A program made the position numbers and the translations under genes. Under the pieces are notes generated by a model that had not been told where the DNA came from, ran no database searches, and worked only from the letters and a program-made list of their open reading frames with translations. Source: Winslowiella toletana (GTDB taxonomy: Bacteria; Pseudomonadota; Gammaproteobacteria; Enterobacterales; Enterobacteriaceae). Taken from it: a stretch of 64,000 nucleotides of DNA. Within the stretch, counting starts at the first letter, position 1. Each line of letters begins with the position of its first letter. The stretch is from positions 4,278,001 to 4,342,000 of the forward strand of contig NZ_JAGGMQ010000001.1 in assembly GCF_017875465.1 (NCBI RefSeq), written 5' to 3'. Shown piece after piece: positions 8,242 through 17,070 of the stretch.

Positions 8242-8470
8242 TTTCCCTACTCCTTTTTTGTATGTAAGTCACCAATATAACTTTGGGATACGTTAACTTC
8301 CAGTGCTTAAGTACTAGGGCATTATCTGCCAGCGTTTCTCCGACCTTTGCGGCGTATTGATGCCGTTTTTCTGGAGCTGTACGGAATTGGCTGTCTGTCT
8401 AAGTGGCGCGGGAACGCTTGCTGCGAAATGGTCGTGACTACAAAGTGATTCCTTCAAACACAGAAGGAAC

Positions 8471-8656
8471 ATGAATATGAGTAATGCAGATGAGATTTAC
8501 AGAATTTGGACTCTAAGGGATAAGGATAGCCGGACAGTAAATGATGCGGAAAAATTGGCTGATGAATCTTGGGCTATGGGGCTGCGGCTCCATCGCAACC
8601 GGAACACGCACAACCAGTTAGTTATGCAGTCAGTGCGCTCCCGTTTGGCTCGTTAG
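8471..8656 (+). CDS. Hypothetical 61-residue protein
   Basis: ATG at 8471 has GAAGGA four bases upstream. The product (MNMSNADEIYRIWTLRDKD; later HRNRNTHNQLVMQSVRSRLAR) is charged and soluble, with an Arg-rich end. A perfect 12-bp stem-loop follows the stop, which supports a real transcription unit. No family is recognised. Confidence 0.4.
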   Translation: MNMSNADEIYRIWTLRDKDSRTVNDAEKLADESWAMGLRLHRNRNTHNQLVMQSVRSRLAR

Positions 8657-8670
8657 CATCGACTCTATGT

Positions 8671-8698
8671 TGCCTATGCGGTAATGACCGCATAGGCA
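8671..8698 (+). terminator. Stem-loop after the 61-residue gene
   Basis: TGCCTATGCGGT and ACCGCATAGGCA form a perfect 12-bp stem with loop AATG. No long T-run follows. Further on, 8699-8903 holds no convincing gene, although a minus-strand frame (…CGASWYWSLESWQ…) is open there. Confidence 0.5.
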
Positions 8699-8903
8699 GA
8701 ATGCCCGGAGTCTCCACTTCTGGCGGGGATTACTGACGAAGGGAAGTTTTGCCAGCTTTCCAGCGACCAGTACCAGCTGGCGCCACACTGCTTTGCCATC
8801 AGAACATCAATTAGCCAAGCAGCTGCGGTCCCAGGAATGCCAGCAGTCGTGGACAGAATTACGGTTGTGTCCAGTTGGAGGAGGAAAGAAGGGCTGAATC
8901 CCG

Positions 8904-9215
8904 TCACTGGCGCTTCATTAACTCCTGCACTGCCCGCGTAATGCGCTCCAGCGTTTCCAGCATGGCCTCTGCGCCGCCAGCGAACGCCAGGTATTCCCCT
9001 GTGTATCGGCAAGCCTCAAGCTCAACGGCCACTGTGTCCCGATCGGCAAAACCAGTTTGCGTTTTTGACGTCACCGCCTCTGACGCTAGACGGCAACCCT
9101 GCCCGGCAAGGATGGTCATTGCATCACGATAGTCATGGCCGTTAAAGCAGGTGATCAGCAGTCGCGGGTCGAGGTTTTCATCGCCGGTGTGTTTCAGGTG
9201 GTCAAAACTCTTCAT
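8904..9215 (-). CDS. Hypothetical 103-residue ICE cargo protein
   Basis: The start at 9215 has AAGGACACGTT upstream and is preferred over the longer frame to 9287, which would overlap the next gene. The product begins MKSFDHLKHTGDENLDPRLL and ends in a helix (MLETLERITRAVQELMKRQ). It is soluble. I do not recognise a family. It follows a 78-residue gene on the same strand. Confidence 0.45.
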   Translation of the reverse strand: MKSFDHLKHTGDENLDPRLLITCFNGHDYRDAMTILAGQGCRLASEAVTSKTQTGFADRDTVAVELEACRYTGEYLAFAGGAEAMLETLERITRAVQELMKRQ

Positions 9216-9267
9216 AACGTGTCCTTTTGGATCCCTAGGTGCAGGCCATAAGCAGCGCGTGAATTTA

Positions 9268-9504
9268 TTATTTCTTCTGATGCACATTTAAAGCATTTTT
9301 CATGTACTGCACCGGCTCTGGCATTGGGTGGCTTTTGCCGGGCTTCGTTTTACGTTCATGTTTTGCATATTCTTTACCCAGTTTTTCCCAGTCTTTTGGA
9401 TACAGCGATATGAAGGATTCCAAGAATTCTTCAAAGGTGAAACCAGACTGAAGAGAATCGCAGGTAGTCTGAATCTTTTCTTCTTTCTTTAGGATAACTG
9501 CCAT
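9268..9504 (-). CDS. Hypothetical 78-residue protein
   Basis: The product (MAVILKKEEKIQTTCDSLQ; FTFEEFLESFISLYPKDWEKL; basic tail HERKTKPGKSHPMPEPV) is a short soluble, lysine-rich protein. The pattern of an acidic helix followed by a basic, proline-containing tail recalls small DNA- or phage-associated proteins, but no family is recognised. It is probably co-transcribed with the 103-residue gene downstream (52-base gap). Confidence 0.45.
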   Translation of the reverse strand: MAVILKKEEKIQTTCDSLQSGFTFEEFLESFISLYPKDWEKLGKEYAKHERKTKPGKSHPMPEPVQYMKNALNVHQKK

Positions 9505-9580
9505 GATTTAACCTTTTTAGCTTGCGCTATGTATCTTATCTGCTTATCCAGAATTGCAATTGCCTCCGCTGGAGGTGTGT

Positions 9581-9781
9581 ATGAATCTGAAACATGAACA
9601 TCCATCGGCCAGAGACCTGGTTGACCGATCTCGGGTTTTAGTCAAAGTGATGATCGAACATGATGATGTAGGGCCGAATTATGTTTTGCTGTTGATTCTG
9701 GCTGACCAGCTCGGGATGTTACGCGATGCATTTGAAGAGGCAGAAATTCGACAGCTCAGAAATGAAAAACTACCTGAATAA
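9581..9781 (+). CDS. Hypothetical 66-residue protein
   Basis: ATG at 9581 is chosen because GGAGGT lies five bases upstream; an open frame extends back to 9554 without a ribosome site. The product (MNLKHEHPSARDLVDRSRVL; LLLILADQLGMLRDAFEEAE) looks like a helical small protein. A 7-bp GC-rich stem-loop (9819-9836) follows between it and a convergent gene. Function unknown. Confidence 0.4.
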   Translation: MNLKHEHPSARDLVDRSRVLVKVMIEHDDVGPNYVLLLILADQLGMLRDAFEEAEIRQLRNEKLPE

Positions 9782-9818
9782 TATTCGATAGTTCATGCAG
9801 CCATCTTTCTGGTTCGAA

Positions 9819-9836
9819 AGGCCGCGTCTGCGGCCT
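9819..9836. terminator. GC-rich stem-loop between convergent small genes
   Basis: AGGCCGC and GCGGCCT pair around GTCT. A short T-run (TTTTTGAGG on the minus strand) precedes the minus-strand arm, so a role on either strand is only plausible. Confidence 0.4.
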
Positions 9837-9842
9837 CAAAAA

Positions 9843-10052
9843 TTAAGAATGGTGGTGCGTACGTCGCTGCAGAACGCTACGAACAGTAACGGTTGATATG
9901 CTTTCGCCGATATAGCCATCACCGCCCGTTTTAACTGCGTCCGAAAGTGCTTTGGCGCACTCTGCGCGGTCACTCAGCGCTATGCGAAGGATGTCTGCAC
10001 GGGTCAACCCGTTAACAGTCTGGATAGCAGATTTTTTAGGTTTCAAGGACAT
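9843..10052 (-). CDS. Hypothetical 69-residue protein overlapping the upstream gene
   Basis: ATG at 10052 has AAGGAG about ten bases upstream, inside the end of the preceding gene (17-base overlap), so the two are translationally coupled. The product (MSLKPKKSAIQTVNGLTRAD; ILRIALSDRAECAKALSDAV) is soluble, with a possible helix-turn-helix-like region of short helices. No family is recognised. The overlapping small partner arrangement is like that of toxin-antitoxin pairs, but nothing else supports this. Confidence 0.45.
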   Translation of the reverse strand: MSLKPKKSAIQTVNGLTRADILRIALSDRAECAKALSDAVKTGGDGYIGESISTVTVRSVLQRRTHHHS

Positions 10053-10512
10053 AGATAGAAAACTCCTTGTATGATTCGTTATAATTATACCCCATGCACG
10101 CAGAATAATCGCGCATAATTTCATCGTATAGCCAGCCAAGACCGGGCCGGGTGGGAATTGCAACAATGGCATGCGGATGTAGGTTTTGAACAAAATGCTG
10201 CACGGCGCCCCCAATCCCAACAAGCAGAAACTCATGCAGCTCATCCAAGTTATATCCCATCGATTTATCTTTGCCAAACCGGTCAATATCATCGTGAAGT
10301 TTACGTAAAGGGAAAAAATCAGTCAGATAAAAGTTATTTTTAATATCATGAGCATGATATTGATCGGTGAACATTTCCTGTAACTTCGGCGGCAGATGAT
10401 GAATCTGGACTACGTACTGATTTTTTTCACCAGACGCTTTGGTGACATCAACTAAGTAAAAGTAACCGGGAAGAGCTTCAGCTGGTTGATACGTATGGAT
10501 ATTTATCTGCAT
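10036..10512 (-). CDS. Hypothetical 158-residue protein
   Basis: The start at 10512 has GGAGG eight bases upstream and is preferred over 10527. The product begins MQINIHTYQPAEALPGYFYL and contains GIGGAVQHFVQNLHPHAIVA and ends in NYNESYKEFSIYVLET. The alternating strands and the HPHAIVAIPTRPGLGWLYDE segment suggest an alpha/beta fold, possibly related to N-acetyltransferases, though the acetyl-CoA motif is not clear. It overlaps the 69-residue gene. Function unknown. Confidence 0.45.
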   Translation of the reverse strand: MQINIHTYQPAEALPGYFYLVDVTKASGEKNQYVVQIHHLPPKLQEMFTDQYHAHDIKNNFYLTDFFPLRKLHDDIDRFGKDKSMGYNLDELHEFLLVGIGGAVQHFVQNLHPHAIVAIPTRPGLGWLYDEIMRDYSACMGYNYNESYKEFSIYVLET

Positions 10513-10590
10513 CGGACTTTCCTCCATGTCCTTGGCTATAGCATATGGATTTTAACACTGCCCCGGACCAGGATCAGCGGATAGATTCCT

Positions 10591-10623
10591 GAATAAGTGC
10601 CTCTGTACCAGAGGCACTTATTC
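10591..10623 (-). terminator. Perfect 15-bp hairpin after the DUF3577 gene
   Basis: GAATAAGTGCCTCTG and its exact complement enclose the three-base loop TAC. It begins three bases past the stop of the DUF3577 gene and probably ends the ICE replication operon, separating it from the cargo. Confidence 0.65.
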
Positions 10624-10626
10624 ACA

Positions 10627-11100
10627 TCAGAAACAAGCCAACTTACTATCACTTTCTGCATTATTAACTTTCTCAGCAGGCGGCTCTGTAGCATCAGGAA
10701 CTTCAACCGCAGCAGGGCGTTCCGCCCGGTAAACCTCTTCACCATCGATGCGAATCAAACCGATAAACAGCAAATGTGCTTTCAGGCTGACGCCTGTCTG
10801 CCCCTTGCGATCACCTTTGCTGTATACAAAGGTATCGGTATAAAGATCACCAAGCCGGAACTGAATCAGGATCTTACGTTTATCCTCACAGGCCTGCGTA
10901 CAGCGGCGGATAAGTTGCTGCGCATCTTTACCAGTGACCCGGCAATCAAAACGCAGGTATTCAACGTCATCAGAGGGCCCTTCCAGCGCGGCGATATCAC
11001 AGCATAAGAAAGGATCACCTCTTTTCGGTGTAACTTCACGGATACGGTTAACATAACCTATTCCATTGATATTTAAATTAAACCAGCTCTGCTCAGTCAT
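10627..11100 (-). CDS. STY4534-family ICE replication-associated protein (DUF3577)
   Basis: The 157-residue protein starts MTEQSWFNLNINGIGYVNRI, then REVTPKRGDPFLCCDIAALE, YLRFDCRVTGKDAQQLIR and KILIQFRLGDLYTDTFVY. These match DUF3577/STY4534 proteins of SPI-7-type elements. The beta-rich pattern is like a single-strand DNA-binding (OB) fold, and the family is thought to help ICE replication. The C-terminus is proline/glutamate-rich and acidic (VEVPDATEPPAEKV), as in SSB tails. It ends at a strong hairpin, marking the end of the replication block. Confidence 0.75.
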   Translation of the reverse strand: MTEQSWFNLNINGIGYVNRIREVTPKRGDPFLCCDIAALEGPSDDVEYLRFDCRVTGKDAQQLIRRCTQACEDKRKILIQFRLGDLYTDTFVYSKGDRKGQTGVSLKAHLLFIGLIRIDGEEVYRAERPAAVEVPDATEPPAEKVNNAESDSKLACF

Positions 11101-11361
11101 GATGAATCTCCTTCTTCTGTGTCAGCGATGCGATTAATTCCTTTAAAGAAAATTAGAAAAACATTCACGCCTTGGCGTTTGTGTTTTCAGCATGCATCAC
11201 GATTCAGGGAGCCAAATGGCGGGCGCTGTGTAACACAGCATTGATACAGGATCAGCAAAACGGATTTTCTGCGGAGGTTTAAGTGACTATTATTTACTGG
11301 TACGAAGGAATTATCTGGTAAGTCAAAAATGATTCCACTGGAATCAAACATCAGTAGATAA

Positions 11362-12456
11362 CTAAGACTTATTTGGCCTTGCCAGACATATCGCGTGCAG
11401 ATGGTCAAACATCGCCTGTACCCGAGGCTCGGGTTCGGCAGATTGTGTCCGATTGCGTGCAGATTTTTGCCGCTTAAACAAATTGAACTCTCCCTGACGC
11501 GCCTTGCGCAGCGTCGCCAGAATGTAGCCGAGTGGTTTCTCAATACCTCCCGATGCAATCCGGCATGCACAGTTATCCAGTACTTCCTGGCAGAGAGGGG
11601 CGGGCAAGGCTTCCATAGCCCGCCAGATGGCGCCACGTTCTGCAGAGGTGAGTGATAATGTTTCTGGCCAGCAAACGGACGTACTACTTCTTTTTCTTTT
11701 TACTTTATTAAGTACGTAAGCTGAGTCCTGATTCGGGACTCTGTAGAACACCTCTGAATTTTCAGCTGATTCACACTTCTCGGCAGGTGCGGAAGTACCG
11801 GGTCCTGATACAGGACTTAGTGAATTCTGCTGAGTCTTATCAGAGGACTTTGCAAGCAGCAGAATGCTGGCGGCGCGTTGGTTGAAAAATTCAAAGCGGG
11901 AGGCCAGATACTTTTGTTCCGGGTCATCGAGCAGGCTTTGCAGAATGGCATGAGCTGTTAGATTTAAAAGCTTATTAGTGCGGTTGCTGCACTCATTAAG
12001 CAGTTTCAGATAGGTATTATCCAGTCGCTGGGCGTCCAGCAAAGTTAAAGGCTCATCATGCAGGGCGTAGATATTTCCGACGACGCGCCCATTGTGACGG
12101 TTGCGTACCCGCTGGCAAAGGCTTAACCAGCGGGTGAGGCGCAACATCATCAGACAATGACTGACAGTACTCCGCGAGGCGCGCTCGGAAGCAGGACAGG
12201 TTGCCAGCATCACACGAAGCTCATCATATTGCGGGAACGCAGCACTTTGATTTGTGCTGGCATGCAGACGGATCAGTTGCCAGGTAAATTTATCTCGCGG
12301 TGACAGGTTTTGGTCGAGCAACAAAAGCCGTGGCACCGTTTCCTGCGGATTACCCATAAACAACAGGCTGTCTGATTGCAGCAAACTCCGGGAATCCGGC
12401 TGTTGCTGTGGTCTGTCCTGTAATGATTTCAGCAAAGTACTGAAAGCATCGGTCAT
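11362..12456 (-). CDS. STY4528-family pathogenicity-island replication protein
   Basis: ATG at 12456 overlaps the stop of the DUF2857 gene (ATGA), so the genes are coupled. The 364-residue product has FMGNPQETVPRLLLLDQNLS, LSPRDKFTWQLIRLHA, and a winged-helix-like RSTVSHCLMMLRLTRWLSL. These are features I associate with the STY4528 family, replication genes of SPI-7-like islands. The C-terminal part is basic (KRQKSARNRTQSAEPEP). A spacer of 261 bases to the DUF3577 gene contains no evident gene. Confidence 0.7.
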   Translation of the reverse strand: MTDAFSTLLKSLQDRPQQQPDSRSLLQSDSLLFMGNPQETVPRLLLLDQNLSPRDKFTWQLIRLHASTNQSAAFPQYDELRVMLATCPASERASRSTVSHCLMMLRLTRWLSLCQRVRNRHNGRVVGNIYALHDEPLTLLDAQRLDNTYLKLLNECSNRTNKLLNLTAHAILQSLLDDPEQKYLASRFEFFNQRAASILLLAKSSDKTQQNSLSPVSGPGTSAPAEKCESAENSEVFYRVPNQDSAYVLNKVKRKRSSTSVCWPETLSLTSAERGAIWRAMEALPAPLCQEVLDNCACRIASGGIEKPLGYILATLRKARQGEFNLFKRQKSARNRTQSAEPEPRVQAMFDHLHAICLARPNKS

Positions 12457-13013
12457 TCTTTTTCTTCCTGTGAAATGGGGACCTCCCACTGTTGCACAAG
12501 GTTCCACACCACGGTCAGTGAAAGTGACAGCTCCTCAGCAACGCACAGCATGGCCTGCAAGCCTTCCAGTGAATCCAGCTTATCCGGTTTGATTTCCTGC
12601 CATCGGTGCCAGACCTGATGTTCCGCTGCTTCATCGGGATTCTCATTTCTTCCGGCGCGCACACAAATTCCCAGTAGCCGACGACGGGCGCTGACCTCTA
12701 CCGTTGACATGCCAAAATAGTGATGGAGCAGGGCAATTGAAGCACCCAGAGCCAGCGACTGATCAACCAGTTTTTGCTGTTGCTGTGTCTGATGAACCTG
12801 TACCAGCATCTGGCGCAGTACGTCATGATTAACTGAAATCTTCAAAAAATGAGCGGCACTATTGCTCAGGTAGAGAACTTCTTCCACGCTTAAAGAACTA
12901 AGGTGTGCAAGCTCATATTGGTCGAACCCCATTGACTCACAATAACGCACATTCCCTTCTTTCAGTTCCTGCAGTACTTGTGTCAGTACTGCCTGGTTGA
13001 TGGAGGGGATCAT
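12453..13013 (-). CDS. DUF2857 / STY4526-type ICE protein
   Basis: The 186-residue product carries GFDQYELAHLSSLSVEEVLY, LGASIALLHHYFGMSTVEVS and ARRRLLGI. This is the DUF2857 pattern (STY4526/YPO1902 family), with a helix-turn-helix-like segment (SALLHHYFGMSTVEVSARRR). The gene overlaps both neighbours by four bases (ATGA), as is usual for the parB-DUF2857-STY4528 operon. It is probably a regulator or replication accessory factor. Confidence 0.75.
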   Translation of the reverse strand: MIPSINQAVLTQVLQELKEGNVRYCESMGFDQYELAHLSSLSVEEVLYLSNSAAHFLKISVNHDVLRQMLVQVHQTQQQQKLVDQSLALGASIALLHHYFGMSTVEVSARRRLLGICVRAGRNENPDEAAEHQVWHRWQEIKPDKLDSLEGLQAMLCVAEELSLSLTVVWNLVQQWEVPISQEEKE

Positions 13014-14320
13014 GATCTTTCCTCCTTTTTCTCAAGCTGGAAAATACGGCGGCTGATGCGGATCAGACGGAGTATTTTCAGTATCTGCTGATCGTCGCGC
13101 TCTGGCGAAATCAACATCTCCAGTGCCGGCATGGCAATACCACGCTCGCCGGTAAGAAATGAGAGCAACTGATAGCATGCTCTGTCACCGTTGACGGGTG
13201 GTGATAGCAGACTGAATCCCACACCATTTTCCGGGACCGGAGTGACATAATTCTCCAGGCCGCTGATAGTCGCGATATCCCAGGCCAGACGATCGGCCAT
13301 TGGCCGTAATGATTCTGGTGAATCAAACAGAGGTTCAATCTTCCAGATATCATTTACTGGCTCATTTTCATGCAGCGATGGGGTGGGTGTTGGCTTTTCC
13401 CTTGTGGGTTCCTTACTGCGTGGTTTGGTATCAGCGTGTTCAGGCGGTTTCCACGGGGGAGGTTCTTCTGGCTTTCCGAGCAAAGCCTGGCGCTTTTGAG
13501 TGGCCTCATCCATTTCGAGCAGCAGAAGGTTAAAATCTACATCTAACCGTCCACTGAGCTGCCCGAGCAGTTCATCCTGGAAATGGTGGATAACCAGACC
13601 ATCCTCACCATGATTGAAGGTGCTAAGTACCTGGCCGAAAATCTGATCCAGGTCGCTAGTTGGCGGATGTTTCTCCTGTAAGTGCATAACAGATGAACGC
13701 AGTGCCAGCAGTTTTTCAATCGTCGATCTGCCTAGCCCCTGATAAAGCAGATCGGGAATGCAGGGTAAAAGCCATGTCAGCGTCTGTTCCATTTTACTGA
13801 TATGGGACTGGGAAATGGGGTAACCCTGCAGGGTCAGTCGTTCTGCTAATTCACGTTGCGAGAGGGTTATGCCATGCTGTTGCTGAATAAGCTTTCTTGC
13901 GCTGTCGATACCTTGGGCGCGCTCAATAAATGTCAGTTTACCGTGCAGGTCATTTTCTGCCAGATGGCCTATCAGGCACCGCAATTCTCCGCTCTCATCC
14001 GGCCAGGGGAGAAAGGGAAAGAAAAGGGTGTGGAAACGTTCTTCACCGGTCTCCTGCCATAGCTCATTGAGAATGGCCAACCGCGTATTGCCTCCGCTCG
14101 CCAGCGTAAATAACTGATCGTTGGGAGAGCGGGTCAGCAACGGTGGATTATCTAAACCCCGCTGCCTGATCGACGCTTTCAGTTCGTCGTAACAGGGATT
14201 CCGGCTCAGCCTTGGATTTAATGCGAATGGCTTAATCTGCTCAAGCGAGGCCACGACTCCGGAATGGCCTGTTTCGGCAAGCTGAGGTGCATCGCCATTC
14301 TGCTGAAGTATGGCATTCAT
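13010..14320 (-). CDS. parB: ParB-family partition protein of PFGI-1-class ICE (TIGR03764-like)
   Basis: The 436-residue product has the ParB nuclease/CTP-binding core near the N-terminus (IKPFALNPRLSRNP, ELKASIRQRGLDNPPLL, LASGGNTRLAILNELW) and a central helix-turn-helix (GITLSQRELAERLTLQGYPI, then SQSHISKMEQTL). A proline-rich linker follows. ParB stabilises the excised element and may regulate it. ATG at 14320 is preferred; a TTG at 14338 is the alternative. No parA or dnaB gene lies upstream, unlike many SPI-7 relatives: the gene follows alpA directly. Confidence 0.8.
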   Translation of the reverse strand: MNAILQQNGDAPQLAETGHSGVVASLEQIKPFALNPRLSRNPCYDELKASIRQRGLDNPPLLTRSPNDQLFTLASGGNTRLAILNELWQETGEERFHTLFFPFLPWPDESGELRCLIGHLAENDLHGKLTFIERAQGIDSARKLIQQQHGITLSQRELAERLTLQGYPISQSHISKMEQTLTWLLPCIPDLLYQGLGRSTIEKLLALRSSVMHLQEKHPPTSDLDQIFGQVLSTFNHGEDGLVIHHFQDELLGQLSGRLDVDFNLLLLEMDEATQKRQALLGKPEEPPPWKPPEHADTKPRSKEPTREKPTPTPSLHENEPVNDIWKIEPLFDSPESLRPMADRLAWDIATISGLENYVTPVPENGVGFSLLSPPVNGDRACYQLLSFLTGERGIAMPALEMLISPERDDQQILKILRLIRISRRIFQLEKKEERS

Positions 14321-14338
14321 GGCTAACTCTCTTGGCAA

Positions 14339-14542
14339 TTACCGAAGTGGACGGTTGCGGCTCAGACTGATTTGTCTGTTAATCCATTCGTCGATGTCGC
14401 TTTCAAGCCATGCGACGCTGTTAGTACCTATGCGAATAGCTGTGGGGAATTGTTTGCAGCGGATTTGCTGATAAATCCATGACTTACCGAAACCGGTTTT
14501 TTCTTCAACCTGAGGTAGTCGTATTAACCTGAAACTGTCCAT
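14339..14542 (-). CDS. AlpA-family transcriptional regulator
   Basis: ATG at 14542 has AGGAGAAGGAG upstream, so the longer frame to 14749 is rejected. The 67-residue product reads MDSFRLIRLPQVEEKTGFGK, then SWIYQQIRCKQFPTAIRIG, the MerR-like winged helix of AlpA (excisionase/regulator) proteins. In ICEs it typically controls the replication or excision genes downstream. It precedes parB by 18 bases. Confidence 0.85.
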   Translation of the reverse strand: MDSFRLIRLPQVEEKTGFGKSWIYQQIRCKQFPTAIRIGTNSVAWLESDIDEWINRQISLSRNRPLR

Positions 14543-15078
14543 TTTCGTTGCTCCTTCTCCTGATAAGTACGTGTAGGCAGGTACAACTTCTCCCGGAAGT
14601 ATTTGCATTTGCACCTGAGGCTGGCATCCTCTAATTCTGTATATGTCCTGGATAATTAATTTACGGCGACGCACTCTACGGTGGGCCAGAGCTCGATAAG
14701 CAGAATTGTTAACCTGTGCAGACGCCATTGGTAATATTGGTGGTGACATCGATAAAGTTTCTGTTATTCACACTACATTATATTGCGACGCCATAAGTCA
14801 TGGGGTTATATTTATTTTTTTGATTATAACCCAGTAAATTATGATACCAATAATTTATTGGCGAGGTAGGAATGCTTTTATTCGGCAATCATTTTTTCAT
14901 TATTAAATTGCCTGGTAAGTTATTCAATCACAGGGTTCAATGAAATGCGATAAATTTCTGAGATATGCATTCCAGAAATAAAAATATATTCTTTTTTGGT
15001 ATGGCTATACCCTGTAAATTTCCAACTGCGAATCTCCTTCGCGCAATTGTCAGGACCGGGTGCGCACCTTTTTTTCAA
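14543..15078. promoter_or_regulatory. ICE core operon promoter region with two inverted repeats
   Basis: This AT-rich stretch has no convincing gene. GGGTTATA (14803-14810) pairs with TATAACCC (14825-14832), and TAAATTAT pairs with ATAATTTA around GATACCA at 14835-14857. These lie 260-315 bases upstream of alpA and are candidate sites for AlpA or another ICE regulator. The small plus-strand frame at 14965-15147 lacks a ribosome site and was not called. Confidence 0.5.
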
Positions 15079-15363
15079 CTAAATTGCTGGCCGGGCTGCC
15101 TCATACACAGGTGTGATAATGGCAGTTACGACTCCGAGCACGCGTAATTCATCCGCATCAAAATCATCATATGCATCACCATCCGGTGTGATAATTGACT
15201 GTCCGCACAGCATACCCAGCCCCATCAGCCCGTAGAGCTCGTAACCAATAATATCGCTCTGGCTGGCTTTTCGATACAGATCAACAACTACCTGTTGCCC
15301 GTTAATCTCATATACCTGTTTATTGCCATTGTTTGATAGCAGCTCGTCCAGACTCTTCATCAT
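15079..15363 (-). CDS. Hypothetical third gene of the umuDC operon
   Basis: ATG at 15363 lies five bases after the umuC stop; a second ATG is at 15360. The 94-residue acidic product (MMKSLDELLSNNGNKQVYEI; later IGYELYGLMGLGMLCG, ADELRVLGVVTAIITPVYEA) is soluble. I do not recognise a family. Its position makes it SOS-controlled. It could modulate the polymerase or be an unrelated passenger. Confidence 0.55.
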   Translation of the reverse strand: MMKSLDELLSNNGNKQVYEINGQQVVVDLYRKASQSDIIGYELYGLMGLGMLCGQSIITPDGDAYDDFDADELRVLGVVTAIITPVYEAARPAI

Positions 15364-15368
15364 AAACG

Positions 15369-16631
15369 TCACTTCACGACGAGCAAATCCGCGATCCTTG
15401 TGGTGTATGCTGGAGAAAGCATCTCCCGTTTCATTGACCACGACTTGCTGATCCCTTGTCCGGCAAACCATATTCTTCCCTTCCCGCTTTGATTGAGCCC
15501 GTCAACAACACGCATTAGTGCCTCGCTGTCAGGCTGAGGTTTAAACTCATCGAACAGATTGAGCTGGGCAATACCCTGGCTGAAAAAGTCTCCCAGCATC
15601 ACACCTGCTTTCATATACCGGTGACCGTCGATCCATATCCGATCGAGAGATTCCATCGCAACGCGAATGATGTCCCTGGTATCGTTAGAGGGGGTTAGCA
15701 GCTTTCCGCCAGCCTGATTTCCATAGAATTGTTCGGTGAGGGCATGCGGGCTGGTGCGCAGGAAAACAGATATCTGCCGGCAAAACTGTTTTTCGCCACG
15801 TAGTTTTTCAGATGCCCGTTCTGCATATGAGCAAACTGCCTGACGCATCTCTTCGTAATCCGTGATGCGACTGCCGAAGGATCGTGAGCAGACAATCTGC
15901 TGCTTGGTAGGGGCAAATTCCTCAAGCTCCAGACACTGTTCGCCGTTTAGTTCACGGACGGTTCGTTCGAGTACCACGTTAAAGTTTTTTCGAATGAACC
16001 ATGGCGAGCATTCCGCCAGGTGAAGAGCCGTTTCGATACCCATCAGATTGAGTTTTTTGCTGATGCGCCTTCCGACTCCCCAGACATCTTCGACAGCAAC
16101 AATGTTCATCAGCTTCCGCTGACGGTCTTTGCATGAAAGGTCGAGCACGCCGCCTGTCTTGCTCCATTTTTTGGCTGCATGATTTGCAAGCTTGGACAGG
16201 GTCTTGGTCGGTGCTATACCCACGCCAACTGTAAGATGGGTTTCCCTGAAAACCCGGCGCCGCACATCCCGGCCAAACTGATCCAGAGACATGCAGTTAC
16301 TGATGCCCGAGACATTCATAAACGCTTCATCAATCGAGTAAATTTCTACTGATGGCGCCATTTCTTCCAGAGTGGTCATTACGCGGTTAGACATATCCGC
16401 GTAGAGGGCATAATTTGAGCTAAACACTTTCACATTATGGCGGCGCAGGTCGTCTTTCATTTTGAAAAACGGGTCACCCATTTTAATGCCCAATCTCTTT
16501 GCTTCGGCGCTACGAGCAATAACGCACCCATCATTATTGGATAAAACGACTACCGGCAACCCCTGCAGATCGGGTCTGAATACTGTTTCGCAGGATGCAT
16601 AAAAGCTATTTACATCAACCAGCGCGAACAT
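15369..16631 (-). CDS. umuC: DNA polymerase V catalytic subunit UmuC-like (Y-family)
   Basis: The 420-residue protein begins [20 protein letters not shown], with the first catalytic carboxylate (D6). It then has [25 protein letters not shown] (DE pair of the active site) and the helix-hairpin-helix [15 protein letters not shown]. The length is that of E. coli UmuC (422). It performs translesion synthesis after DNA damage with UmuD'. ATG at 16631 starts one base after the umuD stop. The pair is LexA-controlled, and mobile elements often carry such genes. Confidence 0.92.
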   Translation of the reverse strand: MFALVDVNSFYASCETVFRPDLQGLPVVVLSNNDGCVIARSAEAKRLGIKMGDPFFKMKDDLRRHNVKVFSSNYALYADMSNRVMTTLEEMAPSVEIYSIDEAFMNVSGISNCMSLDQFGRDVRRRVFRETHLTVGVGIAPTKTLSKLANHAAKKWSKTGGVLDLSCKDRQRKLMNIVAVEDVWGVGRRISKKLNLMGIETALHLAECSPWFIRKNFNVVLERTVRELNGEQCLELEEFAPTKQQIVCSRSFGSRITDYEEMRQAVCSYAERASEKLRGEKQFCRQISVFLRTSPHALTEQFYGNQAGGKLLTPSNDTRDIIRVAMESLDRIWIDGHRYMKAGVMLGDFFSQGIAQLNLFDEFKPQPDSEALMRVVDGLNQSGKGRIWFAGQGISKSWSMKREMLSPAYTTRIADLLVVK

Positions 16632-16632
16632 G

Positions 16633-17052
16633 TCAGTCAGTCGCTTTAATGACAAAGGTCACGACGCCAAATATATCCAGCGCTTCCTCAGCACCAATCA
16701 CAATTGGCGAGTAGTTTGCGTTCATGGGAACAAGCTGAACGGCAGGGCGCAGTTGCAACTTTTTTACAGTGAACTCTCCCTCAACTGCGGCGATCACAAT
16801 GTTGCCATGTTCAGCGTGCAGGGCACTGTCCACAACCAGCATATCACCATCACTGATCCCGGCATCAATCATGGAATCACCGCTGACTCTGACGAAATAA
16901 GTTGCGGAAGGGTGCTGCACCATCAATTTATTAAGATCAATTCGCTGCTCAACATAATCATCTGCCGGTGAAGGGAAACCGCAGGGTACGCGGTCAATGA
17001 AAAGCGGTAACTGCATGATTGCGTGGACTTCAACGGGCTTTAAGAACTGCAT
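16633..17052 (-). CDS. umuD: UmuD, LexA-like self-cleaving subunit of DNA polymerase V
   Basis: The 139 residues match the usual length. The cleavage site is PCGFPSP (C24-G25), the catalytic serine is in SGDSM (S60) and the lysine is in FTVKKLQ (K97). RecA-stimulated self-cleavage yields UmuD', which joins UmuC. It begins 18 bases downstream of a consensus LexA box and is followed by umuC with a one-base gap. All key residues are intact, so the operon should be functional. Confidence 0.93.
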   Translation of the reverse strand: MQFLKPVEVHAIMQLPLFIDRVPCGFPSPADDYVEQRIDLNKLMVQHPSATYFVRVSGDSMIDAGISDGDMLVVDSALHAEHGNIVIAAVEGEFTVKKLQLRPAVQLVPMNANYSPIVIGAEEALDIFGVVTFVIKATD

Positions 17053-17070
17053 ATGGATTTTCTCAACAAC

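Noticed and set aside
8674..9012. 112-codon minus-strand frame
   Set aside because: It overlaps a hairpin and the better supported gene at 8904, and its start has no ribosome site; it may hide a short gene, but this cannot be shown.
14543..14749. Long N-terminal extension of AlpA
   Set aside because: The ATG at 14542 has a strong ribosome site and gives the standard family length.
14965..15147. 60-codon plus-strand frame
   Set aside because: No ribosome site and it runs into the opposite-strand gene at 15079.
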